Below are positions 1-8,169 of a stretch of 38,241 bases of DNA, piece after piece (the stretch's first letter is position 1; each line of letters begins with the position of its first letter). A program made the position numbers and the translations under genes. Under the pieces are notes generated by a model. It was not told the DNA's origin. It saw nothing but the letters and a program-made list of their open reading frames with translations, and did not search any database. Source of the stretch: Pseudoselenomonas ruminantium. GTDB taxonomy: Bacteria; Bacillota; Negativicutes; Selenomonadales; Selenomonadaceae. The stretch covers positions 1 through 38,241 of the forward strand of contig SVBZ01000018.1 in the NCBI GenBank assembly GCA_015058575.1, given 5' to 3'.

Positions 1-3
1 AAG

Positions 4-141
4 CCGCATAAGCTGTAGAAATACTGTTTTATGGGGAAAGGGGCTTTGTGCCCATTTTTCAGCGGTTATTCTCTAAAAAGTAAAAATAGGCATGAAAAAA
101 GAAGGTGGACAAAATGCTTTTGCATTTTGTCACACCCTCTT
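4..141. repeat. Left copy of 138-bp inverted repeat
   Basis: This segment is the exact reverse complement of 38104-38241, so the window is bounded by an inverted repeat. It contains a terminator hairpin (101-141) plus about 90 bp of A/T-rich flank without a credible gene. In both copies the hairpin sits just after the stop codon of the adjacent gene, so the element travels with a 3' end. No transposase lies beside it. The simplest reading is a dispersed intergenic element at which an assembly broke. Confidence 0.9.
95..141 (-). terminator. Intrinsic terminator after the esterase gene
   Basis: On the minus strand the arms GACAAAATGC and GCATTTTGTC pair around a 4-nt loop and extend through imperfect flanks (GAAGGTG with CACCCTCTTC), followed by a run of six T. 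It lies 14 bp after the stop codon of the esterase and would end the porin-DUF1593-GH3-esterase transcript. Confidence 0.8.
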
Positions 142-154
142 CTTTTTCCTGCCG

Positions 155-1516
155 TTATTTCCGCTTCTGCGCGGCCATCCACTGGAAGAGTTTTACAGTC
201 TTGCCTCCAATGGTATCCTCGCATTCATCGTTATAGACGTAGATCCAGGACCAGTGGCCCATGTACTCATACGGAGTGCCATCGGCTTTCTTATACTTGC
301 CGCTGGTGTCCACCACCTTGTCAAAGAAGCTGAAATGCACATCGGCACCAGCCTTTTTGAGCCGTGCTACCGTCGGTACTGCATAGTCCTTGGGCGGCAG
401 CACCGTATCGGTCTTGGCCGCCGTGAACCATATCGGCGTCTTGGCGATATTCTTGAGATCCTTATCGGAAATCAGGCTGTCCTTGAGCCCTTCGCAGGTC
501 GGGAAGGCCGCAGCAAAGAACCCTGGATTGTCGCGCACGAGCAGCATGGTCATATAACCGCCGTTGGAATCCCCGCCGACGTAAATGCGGTTCTCGTCCA
601 CATGGGGATGCTTGGCCACATAGGCCTTGATGCATTCCATCAGCGGCTCGGAATAGATGGATGTGCCATCGGCAAAGCCCTTATAGCCATGCATCCAATA
701 GGTTCTGGCCTGCGGAGCCAGCACATAGGCACCGCCAAAGTATTTCTGGATGGATGCATCGGCAAACTGGGTAGCCTTATTGCCCATAATGGGCAGGGAC
801 GGGGAATTCCCCCCTTCTCCCATGCCATGGAGCCAGATAATCAAGGGCTTTTTCTCGTCCTTATTCTTCAGCTCCGGCTCATAGCTGGCATACGGGAAGG
901 AGTTGCGCACCACCAGTTCATGGTTGTAGTGGAACTTATCAGCCTGCGGACGGATATCCCCCTGATTGTTGTCCACCACCAGCTTTCTGCCATCGGTGAT
1001 GGTATAGTGGGGCTTCACCCAGTTGTTCAACATGGTATGCAGATCGAAGTTCAGCGCAGCCCCCAGCGTGTCCGTGGGGCTTACGGCCATTTCCAAGGTC
1101 ACATATCCGCCACTTTCCACAGGATTGCCCTTAGCATCCGATACATAGGCTTTCGTTACCTGACGGTCCCCCTCCAGATCTTTGTCCGAAGTCGATTCCG
1201 CCCCTAAAGAAATCGTCGCCCCCTGCTTTTCCCGCATAGCTTCGGCAGGCGTGATGGCCCCTTCGGCCAATTCTCGGCGCACATGTACCTTGAAGGTTCC
1301 CGTATTCACTTCGCTAGCCTTGACCGTGCGGCCCAGATCCACGATGACCTTGGACACGGACGGTCCCCAGTCAAAGGTTTCCGTCACGGTCTTATAGGAC
1401 GGCTGCTGCGCCGGCACGGCCGCCAATGAAGCAGGCGTCCCCAACGCGAATACACCGACGGCCATGACACCGCAAAGACTCAAACGTATCATCTGCTGAA
1501 GCTGTTTCCTAGTCAT
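155..1516 (-). CDS. Secreted alpha/beta-hydrolase esterase
   Basis: The protein (453 aa) starts with a signal peptide (residues 1-33, ending ASLAA). Residues about 40-200 form a beta-rich N-terminal domain, and residues 220-450 an alpha/beta-hydrolase of the PHB-depolymerase/prolyl-oligopeptidase-like esterase group. The oxyanion motif WLHGMGEGG is at 228-236 and the nucleophile elbow GGDSNGG places the serine at 317. Likely partners are Asp370 (AAKTD) and His421 (MGHWSW). The start has a GGGGGAGA ribosome site. It is the last gene of the porin operon, 28 bp after the GH3 gene. The context suggests removal of acyl groups from an exported glycan or glycoside; the substrate cannot be read from sequence. 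Confidence 0.85.
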   Translation of the reverse strand: MTRKQLQQMIRLSLCGVMAVGVFALGTPASLAAVPAQQPSYKTVTETFDWGPSVSKVIVDLGRTVKASEVNTGTFKVHVRRELAEGAITPAEAMREKQGATISLGAESTSDKDLEGDRQVTKAYVSDAKGNPVESGGYVTLEMAVSPTDTLGAALNFDLHTMLNNWVKPHYTITDGRKLVVDNNQGDIRPQADKFHYNHELVVRNSFPYASYEPELKNKDEKKPLIIWLHGMGEGGNSPSLPIMGNKATQFADASIQKYFGGAYVLAPQARTYWMHGYKGFADGTSIYSEPLMECIKAYVAKHPHVDENRIYVGGDSNGGYMTMLLVRDNPGFFAAAFPTCEGLKDSLISDKDLKNIAKTPIWFTAAKTDTVLPPKDYAVPTVARLKKAGADVHFSFFDKVVDTSGKYKKADGTPYEYMGHWSWIYVYNDECEDTIGGKTVKLFQWMAAQKRK

Positions 1517-1544
1517 ATCTTTCTCCCCCTCATAAAACCATTGC

Positions 1545-3917
1545 TCAACGTTTCAAAACCGGCACATCGTATTTAGCCGTACGGCCATCCTTGATGACGC
1601 CCTTCCAGTTGAGGCCATAGGCGAAGTCATAGCTGTGGCCCTCGCTGTCCTTATAGCACTCCATATCGCGCGGGACATCCTCGCACTGCCCCTCGACCGT
1701 CACCATATCCTTCGGCTGCTGCATCGGCAGCAGGCCCTGCGGCTCAGCCTTGCCCGTCAGGATATCGAAATAAGCAGCATCGCTGACGCCATAGCCGACG
1801 ACGATAGCATCAGAGAGCGGCTCAACCTCGCTGAAAATCATGGGCTTCAACGCATGGACCATCGTGATGACCGGCATCGGCTTGCCGGATTTTTCCGCAC
1901 ATTCGCGGCCGTATTTGACGCTGTCAAGGTCTGTCGCATTCGTGATGCGGGCTGTCTTGCCGAAGTAGCTGCGGTTCTCGCCTTCATCATGGGCGATGGA
2001 CTGCCGGCGGACGGCGGACGAATCAGCTGTATAGGTGCTGTACTGCAGCGACAGCGGAATGAAATTCCCCTTCTCATCGCAGCCAAGACCGTCAAACTGG
2101 TTGCCTACGTTCGTCGGATTGTCGATGACTGCCAGCACCATATCGGCCTTGGCTACTTCTGCTGGTGCCAGCCGCTTGATATCCGTGACGGCTGCCATCG
2201 GCTTGCCATCGCGGTCAACGGCTGTGAGCTCACCCACGGTATCGGTGACGACATGGAAATACTCCGCTGCCGTCTTGAGGTCTACGGGCAGGCTCCAGTT
2301 CGCCGGCGCATAGGTATGGAACGTCTTATTCTCCATGGCCGGGCGATAGATCATCGGGATATAGACCGTCGGCTTGGCAGCCCCTGCCTCAGCCTTATGG
2401 ATCACACCGCCCTTGTTCTTGAGCATGACGATGGACTTGAGCTGCGCCGCATAGCCTTTTGCCTTGTCCTGCGGATTGCCGACCTCACGGACGGTCTTGG
2501 CCACATCAAGATACGGATTCTCGAACAGGCCTATCTGGAAGATATTGCGCAGCAGACGCACTGCCGACTGCTGAAAGCGCGCGTCCATGAAAGCCCTGCC
2601 GTGTTCCTTGACGCCCATTGCATAGGCAGCAAGCACCGGCTGCTTGTCATTGTTGCCACCGAACTGGTCGACGCCTGCCATCAAGGCCTTATAGTGGCGC
2701 ACGACTTCGTTGTCCTTCTCGACACCCCAGGCTGTCGAGATTCCCTTGCCGACTTCTTTCGGTATATCATGCGTGACGCACCAGTCCGTGCAGATAACAC
2801 CATCATAATGATATGTATCACGCAGCAAACCAATCTTGAACTTGCTGAAGGCACTGCCGACTTTCTCACCGAGTGAGCCATCATCGCTCCAGGCAATCGA
2901 GTAAGAGCTCATGACCGCGCTCGGCATCTTCGTCTTACCGGCAAGTTTCAAGCCGCCCTCGACGAACGGAATCAGCTGCGTGTTGAACTGGCCGCCCGGA
3001 TAGACCGCATATTTGCCGTACTTCGAGTGGGCCTCGCGGCCGCCCTCGCCAACGCCATCGCCCGGCCAATGCTTCATCATCGCATTGACGCTGTACTTGC
3101 CCCAGCCCATATCCTTGCCATTCACGATAGTCGACTGCACGCCGTCCATCATCGCCCGGGCCATGTCGCGGGACAGGGCCGGATCTTCGCCGAACGTGCC
3201 ATAGTAACGCGTCCAGCGCGGGTCGGTTGCCAAATCGATTTGCGGCGAAAGGCCAGTGCCTATACCAAGCAGACGGTACTCTTTCGAGGAAATCTCGCCA
3301 AACTCCTTGGCAATAGACGGGTCAAAAGTCGCCGCAATGCCAAGATTGCTCGGCCAGCGCGATACACCGCCCGTCACATCCTTGAGGTACACACCGTTGC
3401 CGCGGGCATCGCTGCGCGGATCGGAGCTCGTATTGGCCGGAATTGCAAACGGCAGGCTTTCGGCATAGGCCTGCATGGCATTGTTCCACTTAGCCGTAAC
3501 CTCATTCGTCGCTGTACTGTCCGCATTGAGCACCGTGCGCACATGATCCACCGACAGCATTTTCTTCTGCTCTTCATTGAGCTGCGGCTTCAAATCACGC
3601 TGATGCATGCTATAAAGCATCAAGCCCGCAATCTCTTCGGTGCTTAATTGTTTTGCTAAATCTTCCGCCCGTTGCTGCGGCGTCAGCCGCCAATCCTCAT
3701 AACGGTCTAATTTGCCATTGCGGTTCATATCCTTAAAGGCCTTGCCATCGACATAGAGGATTTTCACACCAGAGTCCGGACTATAGGCTAGTTCTGCCCC
3801 CTGTTGTTCCACCAGCCGGTAACCATCAGCCGTTGCTTTTTCTGTAATATCGGCTGCCTGTACCTGCGTCCCCATCAAAGTCAGACCGATCGCCAAGGTC
3901 AATGCTTGCTTTTTCAT
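1545..3917 (-). CDS. Exported glycoside hydrolase family 3 enzyme
   Basis: This is a GH3 beta-glycosidase (790 aa) with a signal peptide (1-21, cut after VQA). An EF-hand-like loop DMNRNGKLDRYED is at 63-75. The GH3 barrel follows, with KHWPGDG at 282-288 and the nucleophile region GVICTDW, where Asp378 matches the family catalytic aspartate. Residues from about 490 on form the second alpha/beta sandwich domain. GH3 enzymes release terminal sugars, usually glucose, from beta-glucosides with retention. The start overlaps the upstream stop by ATGA, so translation is probably coupled to the DUF1593 gene. Together with the LicT-type regulator this favours a beta-glucoside as inducer, which is an inference. 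The protein is probably periplasmic, because no anchor is visible. Confidence 0.9.
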   Translation of the reverse strand: MKKQALTLAIGLTLMGTQVQAADITEKATADGYRLVEQQGAELAYSPDSGVKILYVDGKAFKDMNRNGKLDRYEDWRLTPQQRAEDLAKQLSTEEIAGLMLYSMHQRDLKPQLNEEQKKMLSVDHVRTVLNADSTATNEVTAKWNNAMQAYAESLPFAIPANTSSDPRSDARGNGVYLKDVTGGVSRWPSNLGIAATFDPSIAKEFGEISSKEYRLLGIGTGLSPQIDLATDPRWTRYYGTFGEDPALSRDMARAMMDGVQSTIVNGKDMGWGKYSVNAMMKHWPGDGVGEGGREAHSKYGKYAVYPGGQFNTQLIPFVEGGLKLAGKTKMPSAVMSSYSIAWSDDGSLGEKVGSAFSKFKIGLLRDTYHYDGVICTDWCVTHDIPKEVGKGISTAWGVEKDNEVVRHYKALMAGVDQFGGNNDKQPVLAAYAMGVKEHGRAFMDARFQQSAVRLLRNIFQIGLFENPYLDVAKTVREVGNPQDKAKGYAAQLKSIVMLKNKGGVIHKAEAGAAKPTVYIPMIYRPAMENKTFHTYAPANWSLPVDLKTAAEYFHVVTDTVGELTAVDRDGKPMAAVTDIKRLAPAEVAKADMVLAVIDNPTNVGNQFDGLGCDEKGNFIPLSLQYSTYTADSSAVRRQSIAHDEGENRSYFGKTARITNATDLDSVKYGRECAEKSGKPMPVITMVHALKPMIFSEVEPLSDAIVVGYGVSDAAYFDILTGKAEPQGLLPMQQPKDMVTVEGQCEDVPRDMECYKDSEGHSYDFAYGLNWKGVIKDGRTAKYDVPVLKR

Positions 3918-5434
3918 TTAGCTGCCTCCTCTGCCGTCAGGATCACGCGAGCATAATGCTTCAAAGGAATCTTCGCATTATCGCTGACTTCACAAATCAC
4001 ATGTATCTTTTCTGCTTTGGCTATATTTTGCGGCACAAATACTTGGGCTTCGTTTCCTTGCGCACGGATTTTTACCGGTGCCCCATAAGTTCCTGCCTCC
4101 GCATAAACGTACCATACATAGCTAAGTTTATCGCCATCCGGATCGCTGCCCTGTCCATGCAAGGTCACGACCTGTCCCGGCTTGACCTTTAGATCCAGTC
4201 CTTCTTTTATGGTTAGCTCCGGTGCATGATTGGCATGTTTATAATCCGTTTGCGTCCAGGCTACGCGGGCAGCAAAATCATTTTGTATATCCCCAATCCA
4301 ACGGGTCTGCGAATAATACTTGTCCATTTTCCCCGTTTCCGGATTGAAATCATACGATGCCCGATTATCTTCCCAAGCGTTATGGTTCAAGCCGGAAGGA
4401 CTTAGCCGCCCGCTCCAGCCGCCATAACTGAAATCCTCCTGCGAGCGCAGGCCATTATCCAGCAAATAGAGATACGACGGCGAATCGCCTTCCGAAATCA
4501 AATCATATTGCTGGTACCCTGTCTTCCGGGCAAATTCCAGCGAGCCGAATTTATCCTCGGGATCACCAGCCAGCTTATGTCCATCCCCATATGTCATATA
4601 GCTGCCGCCAACAGCCCCCTTGAGGATATTTTCCCGCATCCATTGCCCCTGCAGGTATTTCTTCTGTGAAGGCGGCACAACCTGCGGCCAGATATAGGCC
4701 AGACTGGCAAATTGCATTTCATTGAAGGCGACTTTTATGTTCGGCCAATTTATGGCGATATACTTCTTATAGGTTTCGTCTTGATCCATGATATTATAAA
4801 GAATCGCCTTTTTGCCGATTCGCTCATAAATCGCTGGCCATTCCGCAGACCCTTTATATTTATCTTCGATAGACTTCAAGGCTCGGGCAAACGTATTGCT
4901 GCCGCCCCAGGTTTCAAAGTAAATCGGTTTGCAATCCGCAGACAACAGTAAGCCTTCGATCCATTTACTGCCTTCCGTATCTTTCGCCATCTCGCCCTCA
5001 AAATCGATATTGCCGATTTTTACCAGTGACCGCAGTTTGTCTGGTGCAGGATAGGCTTTGTCGTGCTGGCAAAGATTTGGATAGACCTTACGATATTTTT
5101 CGATATACTCTGCAATCCAGTCCGTACCACACCAGCGCAAATCCGTATGCTTTCCGGGATGGAATTTCTTTATCCAATCCATGTTGGACTCAAACAAAGT
5201 TCCCTTGCCATCCCCTTTGTAATGCCACATCGAACTTGTATAGATGATTCCCTTTACATCCAAATCATTGGTATACAGCAAAAACCGCAGGAACGAATCC
5301 ATATCATCGACTTCCCCATCCGTCATGACGACAGTCTGGGGACGCTCTTTCGCCGCCGCAATATCAGCCTGTGGTATAACAGCGCCAAACGCCAAAGTTC
5401 CCAATAACAATCCCGCTACTTTTTTCTTGTTCAT
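3914..5434 (-). CDS. DUF1593 / Sde182-like nucleoside-hydrolase-fold protein
   Basis: The start was chosen at the ATG preceded by AGGAGG 10 nt upstream; it opens a signal peptide (MNKKKVAGLLLGTLAFGAV). An in-frame upstream extension lacks these features. The mature protein (506 aa precursor) begins with MTDGEVDDMDS (37-47), the aspartate-rich calcium and ribose-binding loop of the nucleoside-hydrolase fold as found in DUF1593. The C-terminal 100 residues (HAPELTIKEG onwards, with GSDPDGDKLSYVW) are a PKD/Ig-like domain as in the cellulose-binding protein Sde182. It lies 22 bp after the porin gene and overlaps the GH3 start by 4 bp. An exported carbohydrate-active role is likely; the actual substrate is unknown. 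Confidence 0.8.
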   Translation of the reverse strand: MNKKKVAGLLLGTLAFGAVIPQADIAAAKERPQTVVMTDGEVDDMDSFLRFLLYTNDLDVKGIIYTSSMWHYKGDGKGTLFESNMDWIKKFHPGKHTDLRWCGTDWIAEYIEKYRKVYPNLCQHDKAYPAPDKLRSLVKIGNIDFEGEMAKDTEGSKWIEGLLLSADCKPIYFETWGGSNTFARALKSIEDKYKGSAEWPAIYERIGKKAILYNIMDQDETYKKYIAINWPNIKVAFNEMQFASLAYIWPQVVPPSQKKYLQGQWMRENILKGAVGGSYMTYGDGHKLAGDPEDKFGSLEFARKTGYQQYDLISEGDSPSYLYLLDNGLRSQEDFSYGGWSGRLSPSGLNHNAWEDNRASYDFNPETGKMDKYYSQTRWIGDIQNDFAARVAWTQTDYKHANHAPELTIKEGLDLKVKPGQVVTLHGQGSDPDGDKLSYVWYVYAEAGTYGAPVKIRAQGNEAQVFVPQNIAKAEKIHVICEVSDNAKIPLKHYARVILTAEEAAK

Positions 5435-5456
5435 AAAAATCCAGCCTCCTATCGCA

Positions 5457-6863
5457 TCAGAAGAACAGCTGCGCTTGGAAGCGATAAAGATCCGAGCGTT
5501 TATCCGTATCGATTTCACGGCCCCAGGTGTAGAACGTATCGAGCATGATATTCTTAGCCGGTACGTAATTCACGCCGAGGCGGATGAATTTCTCATTGAG
5601 TCCGCACCAATCCGTGACGGTAGGCCAGGAAAGTGCCGGCTCATAACGGTAAGTTGCCGTGATACCATAGGAGCCCGGGCGGTTGAGATCCGCGCCCTTA
5701 TACTGCACCTGCAGCCAGCGGCCCGGCTGTTTCGTCTTGCTGCCGGCATCCGGATTGCTGCTGTCACGCTTGGCATTGCTGTTGATAAGCCCGGCACGCA
5801 CCTGCCAATTCTTATCAAAAACATGATGCCCATGGACAAAATAGTAAAGGACACGGCCCTGATCCGGATCTTGATAACGGCTGGCCATGGCAGAGCTGGA
5901 CGAAAGGCCGAAATTGATGTCGTTCTTATCATCGAACGGATAAAAGAAACGCAGGCTCGTGACCTGTTCATCCTCACGGTTGCCGCCCATTGCATAATCC
6001 CAAAGATCCATCTTGCCCGTCGTAAAGAAGGTCTTGAACTTCTTCTTGCCCTGGGTAAGCTGGATACCGGCAAAGTCACAATCGATATCCATGCCCCAGC
6101 CATAGATATTCCACTCGTTCCATTTACCTGCCTTGACGTCAAGGCCCAGTTTCGGGAAACGGCCCGTGACATACGGATCGATCGTAAGCCCGGCATGATC
6201 CTCATTCGGGGATATGCTCTTGCTATCAGGATTCAAAGCACTGAATGTTCCCCGATAGCCAATGTCTGCATGTGCTTGCCAGTCCTCATTGACTTTATAG
6301 GTCGAATTGACGGCAATATGGACCATATTGGCCCGCGTCGAGCGTTCCGTACCGCCCGCTCCATTGTCCTTCAGGTAATGGTCATTGCGCAGCCGTGCAT
6401 AACCGCTGATTGAAAGCTTATCGGCAAGTGCCGCAGCTTTTTTAAGCCCTTCCTTCTCCTCAGGCGTAAATGCCGGCTCGCTCTTATCGCTCATGTCCAT
6501 GGCATCGAGCTTCGCAAGCATGCGGGCTTTCTTGATGTCGTAGTAATACGCCTCATTGAGCTTCCTGAGCGAGGCCTTTTGTGTCTCGTTCATTGCCGCC
6601 TGGTTCTGCATGGCAGCATCGACAATCATCGCCATCTCCATACGGCTCATGATTCGGCCCTCAGGAATCGCCAGCGTATAGTCCGGCACGACACCGGCAG
6701 CAATCAAATCATTGACCGCGCCATAGGACCAGTCATTTACCGGCACTTCTGCCAGAAAACCATTGGCAGCGGCCTCGCCAGTCACACCATTGCCCAATGC
6801 CAGCGCTGCCGCGACGACAGCTGCCCCAAACGTTCTCCTGCTTTGCTTCGTCCAATTTTTCAT
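5457..6863 (-). CDS. SLH-domain outer-membrane porin
   Basis: The protein has 468 aa: signal peptide (1-33), one SLH motif (about 40-85, NDWSYGAVNDLIAAGVV to RMEMAMIVD), a helical coiled-coil-like spacer (86-150), then an alternating hydrophobic/aromatic beta-barrel ending in FQAQLFF with terminal Phe. This layout is characteristic of Negativicutes porins, whose SLH motif contacts the peptidoglycan-linked polymer while the barrel sits in the outer membrane. The start has GGAGGA at a good distance. It is the first gene of a four-gene envelope operon, with a RAT-like element in its leader. It would admit the glycoside processed by the following enzymes; that coupling is inferred from gene order. 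Confidence 0.9.
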   Translation of the reverse strand: MKNWTKQSRRTFGAAVVAAALALGNGVTGEAAANGFLAEVPVNDWSYGAVNDLIAAGVVPDYTLAIPEGRIMSRMEMAMIVDAAMQNQAAMNETQKASLRKLNEAYYYDIKKARMLAKLDAMDMSDKSEPAFTPEEKEGLKKAAALADKLSISGYARLRNDHYLKDNGAGGTERSTRANMVHIAVNSTYKVNEDWQAHADIGYRGTFSALNPDSKSISPNEDHAGLTIDPYVTGRFPKLGLDVKAGKWNEWNIYGWGMDIDCDFAGIQLTQGKKKFKTFFTTGKMDLWDYAMGGNREDEQVTSLRFFYPFDDKNDINFGLSSSSAMASRYQDPDQGRVLYYFVHGHHVFDKNWQVRAGLINSNAKRDSSNPDAGSKTKQPGRWLQVQYKGADLNRPGSYGITATYRYEPALSWPTVTDWCGLNEKFIRLGVNYVPAKNIMLDTFYTWGREIDTDKRSDLYRFQAQLFF

Positions 6864-6916
6864 CTGTCTTCCTCCAAAATTTGAATTTCATGATACTCAC
6901 TACATTAAATCTTGAA

Positions 6917-6943
6917 GGTTTGGCCAACTTAATGTCACCATCC
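6917..6943 (-). promoter_or_regulatory. RAT-like antiterminator-binding RNA element, porin leader
   Basis: On the minus strand the element folds like the LicT/SacY/BglG ribonucleic antiterminator: GG-A-TGG pairs with CCA-AA-CC, with a small internal loop and an upper CA/TG stem. Classical LicT RATs have GG-A-TTG/CAA-AA-CC, so the base changes are compensatory. A 31-nt stretch containing it (6914-6944) is identical to 8035-8065. A competing hairpin ACATTAA/TTAATGT overlaps its 3' half, but no U-tract follows it. I see no clear promoter between 6944 and the antiterminator stop at 7055, so read-through from the antiterminator gene is possible. Confidence 0.75.
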
Positions 6944-7054
6944 AGCGGGGATTACCTGCTGCTTCCGTGTCACCTCTCTCTGCGCTTAAGCCTTGCCTGC
7001 GCTCTCCCCTAAAAGTTCCGGCTCAGCCCTTGCCTTTATTTATATAGGACAGGA

Positions 7055-7900
7055 TCACTCCTGGCTTTTGCGGATAATCTTAGCGATATGGATCATCAGA
7101 TAGAACTGCTCATCGCCGCTTACGGCATAGCGGTACTTGCGCGCCAAAAACGCCGCAATCTTCTCGACGCATTCATGTGCGCGCTGGTATTTCTTCTGCA
7201 CCATCGCTTCCATCTCTTCATCCAGATCGTCCTGCGGCGGATTCACTCCACTGAACATCCGCTGGGCAAAGAATTTCAGATGGGTAACGAAGCGGTAATA
7301 CGGCAGTGAGTCCTTGTCGAACTCGATGCCGCATGTCCGCCGCACGATGTTGGAAATCTCTTCGATAAGATGCAAGATTTTATCAGCCATTGGCTGCTTG
7401 AGGTCAAGCTGCGCATCGATGAGATGCATCGCGATGAAACCCGCTTCATCCTCGGGCATATCGACATCGAACTGCGCATCGAGCATCATCACGGCCTTTT
7501 CGGCCAGCGAAAACTCCTGCGGATAAAAACGCCGCGTCTCCCAGAGCATCATATTGCGGATGGGAATCCCCTCGCGGATGCGCGCGACCGCCATATGGAT
7601 ATGATCGGTCAAAGAGATATAGACACTGTCATTGAGTTTCGTGCCCAATTCTTTTTCAGCCATCTCGATGATGGCATTGCTGGCGTCGAGATAATCAAGC
7701 GACAGGCCTTCGAGGAGCGTCTTGAACTTTTCGAGCATCTCATGGTCGCTGAGACGGTATACCTTGTCAAGCTTCTCGCGTGGCACATCATCCCCATTGT
7801 GCTTGCCAAATGCTATCCCGCGCCCCATAGCCACAACTTCGCAGCCATCCTCATCGCTAGTCACGATCACGTTATTGTTCAATATCTTTTTTATCAGCAC
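7055..7900 (-). CDS. BglG/LicT-family transcription antiterminator
   Basis: The protein has 281 aa. Its N-terminus (LIKKILNNNVIVT) is the co-antiterminator RNA-binding domain (1-55). PRD1 (about 65-170, with LTDHIHMA and AMHLIDAQ) and PRD2 (171-281, with FVTHLKFFAQR and LMIHIAK) follow, each with the conserved histidines that PTS proteins phosphorylate. I chose the GTG at 7900, with GGGGGA 7 nt upstream and the family-typical N-terminus; the longer TTG frame to 7933 runs into the terminator. Members bind RAT RNA as dimers and prevent termination when the cognate sugar is transported. No PTS permease is in the window. Its own leader and the porin leader carry the RAT. Confidence 0.92.
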   Translation of the reverse strand: MLIKKILNNNVIVTSDEDGCEVVAMGRGIAFGKHNGDDVPREKLDKVYRLSDHEMLEKFKTLLEGLSLDYLDASNAIIEMAEKELGTKLNDSVYISLTDHIHMAVARIREGIPIRNMMLWETRRFYPQEFSLAEKAVMMLDAQFDVDMPEDEAGFIAMHLIDAQLDLKQPMADKILHLIEEISNIVRRTCGIEFDKDSLPYYRFVTHLKFFAQRMFSGVNPPQDDLDEEMEAMVQKKYQRAHECVEKIAAFLARKYRYAVSGDEQFYLMIHIAKIIRKSQE

Positions 7901-7931
7901 GTCAAATTCCCCCAAGAGCCCTACGCCAGAC

Positions 7932-7985
7932 AAAACAAAAAGGCAAAACAGTATAGCAATCCCCTTGCTAAATCTGTCTTGCCTT
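7932..7985 (-). terminator. Intrinsic terminator in the antiterminator leader
   Basis: On the minus strand AAGGCAAGACAG pairs with CTGTTTTGCCTT (one G-U), and inside it AGCAA pairs with TTGCT around GGGGA; TTTTTGTTTTG follows. It lies between the RAT and the start of the antiterminator gene, about 50 nt downstream of the RAT rather than overlapping it. Confidence 0.85.
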
Positions 7986-8000
7986 ATCCATACCTATCAT
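7968..8000 (-). CDS. Putative 10-residue leader peptide
   Basis: A minimal reading frame MIGMDKARQI has GGAGGG (8008-8013) 7 nt upstream of its ATG, as good as any ribosome site in the window. Its last codons form the 5' arm of the terminator at 7932-7985, so a translating ribosome would prevent that hairpin. It may be a genuine attenuation peptide controlling the antiterminator gene. There is no homology support; the call rests on the ribosome site and the position. Confidence 0.45.
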   Translation of the reverse strand: MIGMDKARQI

Positions 8001-8037
8001 AAATGATCCCTCCAAAAATAACACGCGTATTTTCGAA

Positions 8038-8064
8038 GGTTTGGCCAACTTAATGTCACCATCC
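8038..8064 (-). promoter_or_regulatory. RAT-like element, antiterminator leader
   Basis: This is the second copy of the 27-nt RAT-like fold seen in the porin leader, identical over 31 nt (8035-8065). It begins about 35 nt after the predicted transcription start. A weak A/U-rich hairpin (AAAATAC/GTTATTTT) follows and abuts the ribosome site of the leader peptide. It implies autoregulation of the antiterminator. Confidence 0.75.
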
Positions 8065-8107
8065 ACACCACGGTCAACAAATACAAAATAATTTCAAACT
8101 AGAAATA

Positions 8108-8136
8108 AGTATAACACAGGCAGCTATGCTTGTCAA
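8108..8136 (-). promoter_or_regulatory. Consensus promoter of the antiterminator gene
   Basis: The -35 box TTGACA (8131-8136) and -10 box TATACT (8108-8113) are separated by exactly 17 bp. The predicted start lies near 8100, just upstream of the RAT. It lies 33 bp after the stop of the TRIC gene. Confidence 0.85.
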
Positions 8137-8169
8137 AATTTATCCTAGAATAATTCTCAAGGCCACTGC

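Noticed and set aside
31..333. Open reading frame through the left repeat
   Set aside because: It lies in non-coding repeat and on the opposite strand of the esterase; the same frame appears in the right repeat only because of the duplication.
92..1207. Long plus-strand frame opposite the esterase, and similar long frames opposite GH3, thiH, cysN and aprA
   Set aside because: These are antisense shadows in high-GC coding DNA, without ribosome sites, recognisable domains or normal composition.
6944..7054. Independent promoter for the porin operon
   Set aside because: No acceptable -35/-10 pair was found; the GC-rich spacer holds only minor hairpins, so read-through from the antiterminator gene remains possible.
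7901..7933. TTG start extending the antiterminator
   Set aside because: It begins in the U-tract of the leader terminator and adds residues absent from the family; the GTG at 7900 has a good ribosome site.
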